In this document: positions 53,821 to 63,036 of the stretch, piece by piece | Layout of the letters: every line of letters begins with the position of its first letter | Numbering within the stretch: the stretch's first letter is position 1 | Source of the DNA: Paraburkholderia dioscoreae | GTDB lineage: Bacteria > Pseudomonadota > Gammaproteobacteria > Burkholderiales > Burkholderiaceae | Assembly (NCBI RefSeq): GCF_902459535.1 | Contig: NZ_LR699553.1 | Location: forward strand, 3,286,001 to 3,350,000 | DNA length: 64,000 nucleotides | Direction: 5' to 3' | The notes under the pieces: generated by a model | Told to the model about the DNA's origin: nothing | What the model saw: the letters and a program-made list of their open reading frames with translations, nothing else | Databases searched by the model: none | Made by a program: the position numbers and the translations under genes

Positions 53821-54163
53821 AGCCTGGCTTGCGGCGCGTTCCGGCGCCGCCCGGCGCGGCGCCTGCCGGTGCCGTTTCAGCACGGCGCCTATGGTTGCAC
53901 GCGCAACCATAGGCGCACGGAAAACTCGCCGCGAAAGTAAAATACGCGTTTCGGCGCACTCACGCACACCCGCGCCCGCACGCCGAAAACCCGCTTGCGC
54001 GCCTCACGAAGGCCCGCGCCGCCTGCGCCGCCCGAAGGCTCATCACCCGCCATCACGGCTCGCCACTCTCACGCGGCAGATTCCCGGCAGCACGCCACCA
54101 CTGTTGGCGCGCCGCTCGATCGACCCTGCTTCTCGCGATAAAACATAACAAGGATCACCCGCC
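53821..54163. repeat. Intergenic region with a perfect 14-bp palindrome
   Basis: Within this 343-base gap GCGCCTATGGTTGC (53885-53898) is exactly complementary to GCAACCATAGGCGC (53903-53916) around the loop ACGC. It has no T run on either strand, so it is not a standard intrinsic terminator. The rest of the gap is GC-rich and has no gene. Confidence 0.6.
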
Positions 54164-55123
54164 ATGCTTGCCCGCGTCACCCGTCTTTTTCCGCTCTGGG
54201 CCGTGCTCGTTTCGATTGCGGCGTACTTCTCGCCCGCCTCGTTCTCAGGCATCGCGCCGCACGTCACCACGCTGCTGACCATCATCATGCTGGCGATGGG
54301 CGTCACACTCTCCGTGGCCGATTTCCAGCGTGTCTTCACGCGGCCCGCGCCGGTGATCGCCGGCATCGTGCTGCACTATCTCGTCATGCCGCTCGCCGCA
54401 TGGGTGATCGCCAAGGCGCTGCGCATGCCGCCCGATCTCACCGCCGGCATGGTGCTGGTAGGCAGCGTGGCAAGCGGCACGGCGTCGAACGTGATGATCT
54501 ATCTAGCGCGTGGCGACGTCGCGTTGTCGGTGACGATCAGCGCGCTGTCCACGCTAGTCGGCGTATTCGCGACGCCGCTGCTCACGCGTCTTTACGTGGA
54601 CGCCTCGATCGCCGTCGACGTGCACGGCATGCTGGTGAGCATTCTGCAGATCGTGGCGTTGCCGATCGTGGTCGGCCTGATCGTCAATCATCTGTTCGGC
54701 AAGGTGGTGCGCAAGATCGAACCGGTCCTGCCGCTGATCTCGATGATCGCGATCGTGCTGATCATCGGCGCGGTGGTGGGCGGCACGCAGAAGAGCATCG
54801 CGTCGGTCGGCCTCGTGGTGATGCTGGGCGTGGTGCTGCATAACGGCATCGGCTTGCTCGGCGGCTATTGGGGCGGGCGTCTGCTCGGCTTCGACGAAGC
54901 CGTGTGCCGCACACTCGCAATCGAAGTCGGCATGCAGAACTCGGGCCTCGCGGCCACGCTCGGCAAGCTCTATTTCACGCCGATCGCGGCGTTGCCGGGC
55001 GCGCTGTTTTCGGTGTGGCACAACCTGTCGGGCTCCTTGCTCGCCGGCTACTGGGCAGGGCGTCCCGCGAAAGGCTCGACGCATGTGGACAGTGAACAGG
55101 TGTTGAACGCCGAACGCGGCTAG
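54164..55123 (+). CDS. BASS-family (bile acid:sodium symporter) transporter
   Basis: A 319-residue transporter with about nine or ten membrane helices. Typical sequences: TLLTIIMLAMGVTLSVADF, VGSVASGTASNVMIYLARG and IEVGMQNSGLAATLGKLYF. Bacterial members include the ketopantoate transporter PanS; the substrate here is not known. The C-terminal 20 residues are a soluble tail. Confidence 0.92.
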   Translation: MLARVTRLFPLWAVLVSIAAYFSPASFSGIAPHVTTLLTIIMLAMGVTLSVADFQRVFTRPAPVIAGIVLHYLVMPLAAWVIAKALRMPPDLTAGMVLVGSVASGTASNVMIYLARGDVALSVTISALSTLVGVFATPLLTRLYVDASIAVDVHGMLVSILQIVALPIVVGLIVNHLFGKVVRKIEPVLPLISMIAIVLIIGAVVGGTQKSIASVGLVVMLGVVLHNGIGLLGGYWGGRLLGFDEAVCRTLAIEVGMQNSGLAATLGKLYFTPIAALPGALFSVWHNLSGSLLAGYWAGRPAKGSTHVDSEQVLNAERG

Positions 55124-55188
55124 CGGGATTTTCGCGCGGTGATAGCGCGGCGCGTTCGCTTCCTGATAGCGTTGCGCTGCGCCGCGTC

Positions 55189-55221
55189 GCACCACGCGAG
55201 CACCACGCGAGCAACAGGCGG
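55189..55221 (+). repeat. Short imperfect tandem repeat upstream of the PLD gene
   Basis: GCACCACGCGA occurs twice in tandem (55189-55199, 55200-55210), followed by the related GCAACAGGCGG. It lies in the 215-base gap between the transporter and PLD genes. Likely a slippage product. Confidence 0.6.
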
Positions 55222-55338
55222 GAGCAACAAGCGGAGCAACGAAACCCGCCAGCCTGATTCCCCTTAGAATGCATTTCTCGACAGCGTGAGCCATTCACGC
55301 GCTGCCGCCATGAGAAGTCTGCAAACCAGGGGAAAAGC

Positions 55339-57015
55339 GTGCCGTCGTATCAAGATCAGAACCGGACCGCACTACAACACAAGTGCGCGTTCAGCACACC
55401 CCGGCGTAGTTTCGCCTGGGGCACAACGAGACATTTCTTCCTGCTGTGTTGCGCAACGGCATTTTTGACCGCCTGCGCTACGAGGCCGCCCGCCACCGCA
55501 TTCGAGCGCCACGTCACTCACGCACTGCCCGTCACGGAAGCCACACCGCTTCGCACAGCACTCATGCCGGTCGAAGCCGCGCATCCGGATCAGTCCGGTT
55601 TCCGGGTGCTCGCGAACGGCACCGACGCGTTGCAGATGCGCATTGCACTCGCGCGCGCGGCGACCCGAACGCTCGACATGCAGTACTACATCGCCAACGA
55701 GGACACCACCGGCAAACTGCTGCTCGGCGCCGCGCTTTATGCGGCCGATCACGGCGTGCGGGTGCGCATGCTGGTCGACGATCTCAACTTCAAGGACATC
55801 GACCGCGTAATGGCGGGCTTGAACTCGCACGAGAACATCGAGATTCGCGTGTTCAATCCGTTCGGCAGTGCGCAGCAAGGCGTGTTCGAACGCACCACGA
55901 ACGTGTTCACGCAGATCGGCCATTTCACGCGCCGCATGCATAACAAGGCGATGATCGCGGACAACCAGCTGGCGATCGTGGGTGGCCGCAATCTCGGCGA
56001 CGAGTACTTCAGCGCGAGCGAAACGCTGCAGTTCCGCGATCTCGACGTGCTGGCCGCCGGCCCGATCACCGCCGACATCTCAGCGAGTTTCGACGACTAC
56101 TGGAACAGCAGCATCGCCTATCCGTTGCGCGTGCTGAACAAGCAGAAATTCGACGCGAAGGAACTGGACCAGACACGCGACGAGTTGCGCCAGCACTGGC
56201 GCACCAACGCCGACCCGTACAACGCGAAGCCGCTGAACGCCACCCCGCTCGCCTCGCAGATCGCCAAAGATCAGCTCGGTCTCACGTGGGCGCCGGCCGA
56301 GTTCAAAGCGGACCTCCCGGAGAAGATCGTCCACCCGTCGCCGGATTACGTGAGCCCGCCCATGCAGCGGCTCGGCGAATTGATGCGCGACGCACAGAAA
56401 GACTTCCTCGTCATTTCGCCTTACTTCGTGCCGCATGAAGCAGGTGTGAAAGCGGCCGGCGAGCTCACGCATCGCGGCGTACGCATTGCCGTGCTGACGA
56501 ATTCGCTCGCCGCCACCGACGCCGTCGCCGTGCAGGCCGGCTACAACCCGTTTCGCGTGCCGCTGCTGCAACAGGGCGTCGAGTTATACGAATTCAAGCC
56601 GGAGCAGCACATGCCGCGCGTCGGCTTTACGGGCTCGCGTTCGCGCGCCAGCCTGCATGCGAAAACGTATGTGATCGACCGGAAGATTCTGGTGATCGGC
56701 TCGATGAACCTCGACCCGCGTTCGGCCAATCTGAACACCGAACTGGCGTTGGTGATCCACAGCCCCCCGCTCGCCGACCAGGTCGCGCAAATCTTCGAAC
56801 GCGCCACGGCGCCCGACGAAAGCTATCGCGTCACGCTCGCGGACGAAGCGCAGCTTGCCTATCTGCGCTCGATCGGCGCACCGCTCTCCCCGCTCGTGTG
56901 GACCGACGTCGAAGACGGCATGCGCCGCACCTACATATTCGATCCCCAGGCCGGTTTGTACCGGAATGCGCTAACAGGTCTATTCTCCCTATTGCCCGTC
57001 AACGCAGAACTTTGA
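55339..57015 (+). CDS. Phospholipase D-family lipoprotein (cardiolipin synthase-like)
   Basis: A 558-residue protein with a lipoprotein signal: the hydrophobic stretch FFLLCCATAFLTAC places Cys46 at the lipobox LTAC. It has two HKD motifs, HNKAMIADNQLAIVGGRN near residue 200 and HAKTYVIDRKILVIGSMN near 440, as in phospholipase D and cardiolipin synthases. Members make or remodel phospholipids. The start is GTG at 55339. It ends 14 bases before fumC. Confidence 0.9.
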   Translation: MPSYQDQNRTALQHKCAFSTPRRSFAWGTTRHFFLLCCATAFLTACATRPPATAFERHVTHALPVTEATPLRTALMPVEAAHPDQSGFRVLANGTDALQMRIALARAATRTLDMQYYIANEDTTGKLLLGAALYAADHGVRVRMLVDDLNFKDIDRVMAGLNSHENIEIRVFNPFGSAQQGVFERTTNVFTQIGHFTRRMHNKAMIADNQLAIVGGRNLGDEYFSASETLQFRDLDVLAAGPITADISASFDDYWNSSIAYPLRVLNKQKFDAKELDQTRDELRQHWRTNADPYNAKPLNATPLASQIAKDQLGLTWAPAEFKADLPEKIVHPSPDYVSPPMQRLGELMRDAQKDFLVISPYFVPHEAGVKAAGELTHRGVRIAVLTNSLAATDAVAVQAGYNPFRVPLLQQGVELYEFKPEQHMPRVGFTGSRSRASLHAKTYVIDRKILVIGSMNLDPRSANLNTELALVIHSPPLADQVAQIFERATAPDESYRVTLADEAQLAYLRSIGAPLSPLVWTDVEDGMRRTYIFDPQAGLYRNALTGLFSLLPVNAEL

Positions 57016-57029
57016 AAGCGGAGTTGAAC

Positions 57030-58430
<1,401 letters not shown>

Positions 58431-58572
58431 TCGGCCGCATCACCGCGTCAAGGGACGTTGGAGTCAAGTGACAAGGCCAAGCTGTTTCGAGCCGCCCAAC
58501 GTGATTTGAAGACTGCCGGCCGCGCGAACACAATATTCGCGCAGCCCGGCGAACGGCGCCTTCGGGCGCCGC
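58431..58572. repeat. Convergent gap with two hairpins
   Basis: GCGCGAA (58522-58528) pairs with TTCGCGC (58536-58542), and CGGCGCC (58554-58560) pairs with GGCGCCG (58565-58571) around a TTCG loop. They lie between the convergent fumC and thioesterase genes. Neither is followed by a strong T run. Confidence 0.5.
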
Positions 58573-59079
58573 TTAAACTTTCCCCTGCGCCACTTCTTCC
58601 GGCTTCAATTCGACGATCGCATCGAGCGCTTCCTTCACATCGATCGCGTATTTGGCGAGGCGTTTCTGTTCGTCCGTCTCCGGCACGAAGGCCGGCACGG
58701 GCACGGGCTGACCGTTCTCGTTGACGGCGACCATCACGATCAGACAGTCCGTGGTTTGCAGCAGCTCGCCGCCCTTCGGGTCGCCCGCCTGCACCGACAC
58801 GTGAATGTGCATGCTGGTGCGGCCCGTCGCCACGACCCGGGCGCGCAACTCGACCAGATTGCCGACCAGAATCGGCCGGCGAAAACGGATGTTGCCCACG
58901 CTGACCGTCACGCAGTAGCGCCCCGACCATACCGCCGAGCACGCATACGCGGTCTCGTCGATCCACTTCATCAACGCGCCGCCATGCACCTTGCCGCCGA
59001 AGTTGACCGAAGTCGGTTCGGCGAGAAAGCGGAAAGTGGTTTCGGAACGGTCCAGCGGCGCTGCGGAAGGGGTGCTCAT
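58573..59079 (-). CDS. Acyl-CoA thioesterase (hotdog fold)
   Basis: A 168-residue protein of the YciA/acyl-CoA hydrolase group: TSVNFGGKVHGGALMKWIDETAYACS, then RFRRPILVGNLVELRARV. The conserved GG-KVHGG and D-ETA residues are present. ATG 59079 is preceded by GGAG six bases upstream, so it is preferred to TTG 59094. It hydrolyses acyl-CoA; chain-length preference is unknown. Confidence 0.92.
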   Translation of the reverse strand: MSTPSAAPLDRSETTFRFLAEPTSVNFGGKVHGGALMKWIDETAYACSAVWSGRYCVTVSVGNIRFRRPILVGNLVELRARVVATGRTSMHIHVSVQAGDPKGGELLQTTDCLIVMVAVNENGQPVPVPAFVPETDEQKRLAKYAIDVKEALDAIVELKPEEVAQGKV

Positions 59080-59227
59080 CTTGACTCCGGTCAATCGGAT
59101 GCATTGAAAGGAGGCGATTATACGAGCGCAATATTGACCTCGTCGCGGCCAAATGCACGGCGCGGTGAAATCCGGCGAAACTGCCGACAGGGCTTATTGA
59201 CGAGGCGCTACCGTTTGACGTCCGCGG

Positions 59228-60355
59228 TCAGTTCGCCTCGGCGAATTCGCAAGCGGTCTCGCCTGGCGACGCGCCCGCCGACATGAAACGCTCCCGATAA
59301 TCGAGCGGCAGCACGCCGAAACGCCGCAAAAACGCCCGCCGCAAGTTCTGTTCGCTGCCAAAACCGCAGTCGAGCGCAATCCGCTTGAGCGGCCGGCGCG
59401 AGTCGGCGAGCGCCCGCGAGGCCGCTTCCAGCCGCAACGCCGCGACGGTTTTGGCCGGCGTGCGGCCGACCTCGTCGACATAGCGCCGTGCAAAAGTTCG
59501 CGGGCTCATCCGGGTTCGCTCGGCGAGCCGCTCGACTGACAGGTCGTCGCGCAAATGCGCCGCCATCCAGCTATGCAGGGCCTCGAACGGACCGTCCGCC
59601 GAGGCCTGCGCCGCCAGCGCCGCGCTGTACTGCGACTGGCCGCCGGGCCGCTTCATGAAGACCACCAGCCGCCGCGCCGCCTGCATGGCGACCGCGTGGC
59701 CGACGTCCTCCTCGATCAGCGCCAGCGCCAGATCGATGCCCGCCGTCACGCCCGCCGAGGTCCAGACCACGCCCTCGCCTTCACGGCGCCCCACGTCGCG
59801 GATAAAGATCGGGTCGGCGTCCACCTGGACGTTCGGAAAGCGGCGCGCTAGCTGCGAAGCGTCGCGCCAGTGCGTGGTGGCGCGGCGGCCGTCGAGCAGC
59901 CCGGCCGCCGCCAGATAGAACGCGCCGGTGCAGACCGAGCACACCCGCCGCGCCCGCGGCGCATGGCGTCCGATCCACGCGACCAGTTCCGGTTGCAGCG
60001 TGCAGTGTTCGTCGACCGGGACGCCGGGGATGATCAGCGTATCGATCGGCTGATCGTCCAGCGAATCGAGCCGCTCGGTAACGATCGGCAGGCCGGGAAA
60101 AGTTTGCAGTATGCCGCCGTCGATCGAAGCGACCGTCGTGCGGTAGGCCACGGGTTGCGGCAGGCTACCGGCCGAACCCGTGGCGTTAGCCGGTCGGCCG
60201 GCGCTCGCATGTTCGGCATCGTTCACACCGCGGGCGGCAGCGCCGGCCATCCCGGCGACGGTCAACTCCGCACGCCAGAACGCCTCCAGCGGCCCGCATG
60301 CATCGAGCAGCACCAGATCCGGCGCAACCGCGAAAACAATATGACGCGCTGCCAT
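59228..60355 (-). CDS. GlxA-like transcriptional regulator (DJ-1/PfpI plus AraC)
   Basis: A 375-residue protein. Residues about 1-215 are a DJ-1/PfpI amidotransferase-like domain, with the cysteine in RVCSVCTGAFYLAAAG at the nucleophile elbow and the end VWTSAGVTAGIDLALALIEED. The C-terminal part carries the AraC DNA-binding domain (LSVERLAERTRMSPRTFARRY and IALDCGFGSEQNLRRAFLRR). The frame continues through the MFS gene, but translation is taken to start at ATG 60355, overlapping the MFS stop by one base. Confidence 0.93.
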   Translation of the reverse strand: MAARHIVFAVAPDLVLLDACGPLEAFWRAELTVAGMAGAAARGVNDAEHASAGRPANATGSAGSLPQPVAYRTTVASIDGGILQTFPGLPIVTERLDSLDDQPIDTLIIPGVPVDEHCTLQPELVAWIGRHAPRARRVCSVCTGAFYLAAAGLLDGRRATTHWRDASQLARRFPNVQVDADPIFIRDVGRREGEGVVWTSAGVTAGIDLALALIEEDVGHAVAMQAARRLVVFMKRPGGQSQYSAALAAQASADGPFEALHSWMAAHLRDDLSVERLAERTRMSPRTFARRYVDEVGRTPAKTVAALRLEAASRALADSRRPLKRIALDCGFGSEQNLRRAFLRRFGVLPLDYRERFMSAGASPGETACEFAEAN

Positions 60356-61611
60356 CAGGACACTTCCTCCATTACCTGCCGCTTGCGCGACCACGCGTAG
60401 CCCAGCGTGGCGAGCGCCGCCGCCCCGAGCAGCGGAAATATCGCGGCGTTGATCGTCGCCCAGCCGAAGCGGGCCAGCAATTGACCCGCAAACAGAGAGC
60501 CCAATGCGGAAAACGCAAAAGTCGTGAATTCGCTGGTCGCCTGCGTCTTCGCGCGCTCCGACGGCCGGTACGATTGCGCGAGCAGCGTCGAGCCGCCGAC
60601 GAACATGAAATTCCAGCCCACGCCGAGACAGGCGAGCGCCGCGTAGAAATGCGGCAGATCGGTCGAACGCAACGCAAGTACGCCGCACGCCGCCGACAGC
60701 GCGATGCCCGCGCCGATCACCGGCAGCACGCCACAGCGTTTGATCAGGCTCGCGGAAAACAGCGACGGCGCGAACATGCCGACCAGGTGCCACTGGATGA
60801 TCGCCGCGCCGTCGCCGATCGTGTGGCCGCAAGCGACCGCGGCGATCGGTGTGGCGGTCATCACGAACATCATCACGGCGTAGCCGAGCGCATTGTTGGC
60901 GAGCGCCGCCGCGAAGATCGGCTGCCGCACGATTTCGCCGAGCGGCCGCGCCGCGTCGTGGCGCGCCGCCGTGCCAACAGCCGGCGCCGCGTCGCGATAC
61001 AGCAGCGCCAGCAAGGCAACCGACACAAGCCCGAAGCCCGTCACGAGCGCATACGAACCCGCGAACGCGACCGGCGCCAGCCAGTCCTTGCTCCACGCGG
61101 CGAGGAGCGGCCCGCAGACGGCGGCCACCACGCCGCCCGCCAGCACCGTGGAAATCGCGCGGCTCTTTCCTTCGATGCCGACCGCGTCGGCGGCGGCCAG
61201 CCGGTAGTACTGCGCGAACGCCTGAAAGACGCCGACCGTCGCCGTGCCCGCGCAGAAAACCCAGAAACTCTGATGAAAGATCGCCCACACGGAAACCGCG
61301 CCGCCGAGCGCACCGACGGCCGCGCCGAGCACGAAACCCGCCCGGCGGCCGATGCGCGCCATCAGAAACGACGCGAAGATCGTCGTCAGCGCGGCGGCGA
61401 CGGTGATCAGGGAGAACGGCAGCGTCGCGAGCGCCTTGTCGTCGGCGAGCGTGTAGCCGACGAGGCCGGTCAACGTCAGATCGATCGATACCGATGAGGT
61501 GTACAGCGCCTGGCACACGGCCAGCACGCACGCGGCGCGCCGGCCATGCGGATCGGCATCGTGCAGGCCGGTGGAATGGGCGGGAACGGCGGACGCGGCG
61601 GACGGTGGCAT
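60355..61611 (-). CDS. MFS transporter
   Basis: A 418-residue major facilitator with about twelve membrane helices. Helix 2-3 loop MARIGRRAGFV is the MFS motif A. Substrate unknown; the overlap with the GlxA-like regulator (TGATG) suggests they are coexpressed, and the regulator may control the transporter. The start follows a Pro/Ala-rich N-terminal tail (PPSAASAVPAHSTGLHDADP). Confidence 0.88.
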   Translation of the reverse strand: MPPSAASAVPAHSTGLHDADPHGRRAACVLAVCQALYTSSVSIDLTLTGLVGYTLADDKALATLPFSLITVAAALTTIFASFLMARIGRRAGFVLGAAVGALGGAVSVWAIFHQSFWVFCAGTATVGVFQAFAQYYRLAAADAVGIEGKSRAISTVLAGGVVAAVCGPLLAAWSKDWLAPVAFAGSYALVTGFGLVSVALLALLYRDAAPAVGTAARHDAARPLGEIVRQPIFAAALANNALGYAVMMFVMTATPIAAVACGHTIGDGAAIIQWHLVGMFAPSLFSASLIKRCGVLPVIGAGIALSAACGVLALRSTDLPHFYAALACLGVGWNFMFVGGSTLLAQSYRPSERAKTQATSEFTTFAFSALGSLFAGQLLARFGWATINAAIFPLLGAAALATLGYAWSRKRQVMEEVS

Positions 61612-61748
61612 CGATAGTTTCCGGGCGGCGGAAGTAAGATGACCCGATCGTCACATGGGCGCCGTTGGCAGAGATGACAATGATGCATCAATTTCTGCCA
61701 GCCGCTGTGGTTGTCCTGCGGATTTCTGTGGAAGCGCTGGCCAGCCGT

Positions 61749-61892
61749 CTATTTGCGGACAGTAATGCCTTCGTCGATCGTGCCGTACATCGTGATGCTG
61801 CCGGTGCCCGCGCCCGAGCCCGAACCGGTGCCGCCCTGCGCGCAGGCGCTGATCAGCAGGGCTGCGGCAATGACGGCAAGAAAAGTTTTCAT
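61749..61892 (-). CDS. 47-residue lipoprotein
   Basis: Starts MKTFLAVIAAALLISAC, a typical lipoprotein signal with Cys17 at the lipobox. The mature part is only 31 residues: Gly/Ser/Thr-rich (GGTGSGSGAGTGSITMY) with the end GTIDEGITVRK. Family unknown. It lies upstream of the MFS gene by 137 bases and is divergent from the ArsR-type gene. Confidence 0.7.
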   Translation of the reverse strand: MKTFLAVIAAALLISACAQGGTGSGSGAGTGSITMYGTIDEGITVRK

Positions 61893-62115
61893 GACAGCGT
61901 GTTCCCAAAGACAGACTTCAATTCTAGCCTGGCGGACCTGCGCGGCACCGAAGCGCGGGCAGGGATGGCCGCCGTCCCGGCCGGGCTCAGTGCGTCTGCC
62001 GGGTTTCCGTAACCGCTGCATTCGACAGTTCACGCTAAGCTGAAACATCGAATCGCGCAGCCCGATACAGTGAGCTTGCAGGGCGCTTTGTCCGCGCCGC
62101 TCCAGGAGACCTCAG

Positions 62116-62829
62116 ATGACCGCCACCCTCGCAGACGAGCAGAACCATTTCCCCGGCCTGAGCCGCATCGGCGCGCTACTCGCCGACCCCGGCCGCGCCG
62201 CGATGCTGTGGGCGCTGATGGACGGCAGCGCCCGCCCGGCCGGCGAGCTGACGATGATCGCCGGGCTTTCGCCGTCGGCGGCCAGCGCCCATCTCGCGCG
62301 CCTGACCGACGGCGGCCTGCTCGCGCTCGAAGTGCGCGGCCGGCATCGCTATTTCCGGATTGCGTCGCCCGACATCGCCGCGTCGATCGAAGCGCTCGCC
62401 AACGTGGCGCAGGTCAGCGCGCCGCAGCGTCCCGTCCCGCGCCCCGCGCGCACCGTGCCGCTGGACATGCGCTACGCGCGCACCTGCTACGACCATATGG
62501 CAGGCGAATTGTCGGTGCGCGTGTTCGAGCAACTGATCGGGGGCGGCCTGCTGACGCTGCACGGCACGTCACTCGAAGCCACCGTCGAGGGCGCCGCCCG
62601 CTTCGCCGGCTGGGGCATCGACATGTCGGCGCAGAAAAGCCGGCGACGCCGCTTTGCCTGCACCTGTCCCGACTGGAGCGAGCGGCGTCCGCACCTGGGC
62701 GGCGCACTCGGCGCGGCGCTGCTCGACTCGTGGTCGTCGCACGGCTGGGTCGAACGCACGGAACGGCCGCGAATCCTGCGCATTACGCCAGCCGGGCATC
62801 GTCATTTCGATGCGTTTCTGGCCGCCTGA
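62116..62829 (+). CDS. ArsR-family winged-helix regulator
   Basis: A 237-residue regulator. The N-terminal winged helix contains LLADPGRAAMLWALMDGSARPAGELTMIAG and LSPSAASAHLARLTDGGLL, typical ArsR helix-turn-helix. The C-terminal half, with CYDHMAGELSVRVFEQL, the CTCPDWSERR cysteines and LRITPAGHRHFD, is longer than simple ArsR proteins and may bind metal or ligand. Target unknown. Confidence 0.9.
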   Translation: MTATLADEQNHFPGLSRIGALLADPGRAAMLWALMDGSARPAGELTMIAGLSPSAASAHLARLTDGGLLALEVRGRHRYFRIASPDIAASIEALANVAQVSAPQRPVPRPARTVPLDMRYARTCYDHMAGELSVRVFEQLIGGGLLTLHGTSLEATVEGAARFAGWGIDMSAQKSRRRRFACTCPDWSERRPHLGGALGAALLDSWSSHGWVERTERPRILRITPAGHRHFDAFLAA

Positions 62830-63036
62830 CGCGTGGTTCGCTGCCTGACGGCATGTTCGGGAGATTCCCGATCGGCTGACGACTCGCCTTGTCGGAACTC
62901 TGATCGGGACCTTTATTGAGACCTTTTGTTACACGCTCGCCAGTGAGCCTTACAAAAGTGGGGGCCTTGAAACAAACGCCGCAGGTACAGTGACTGGACG
63001 GATGCCGCAAGATGCCGCGTCCGTCGGAGATAAATC

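Noticed and set aside
60356..61654. A possible fusion of the GlxA-like regulator with an upstream 433-residue extension
   Set aside because: The extension is the shifted reading frame of the MFS transporter, which has a clear protein of its own; the DJ-1 domain begins at 60355.
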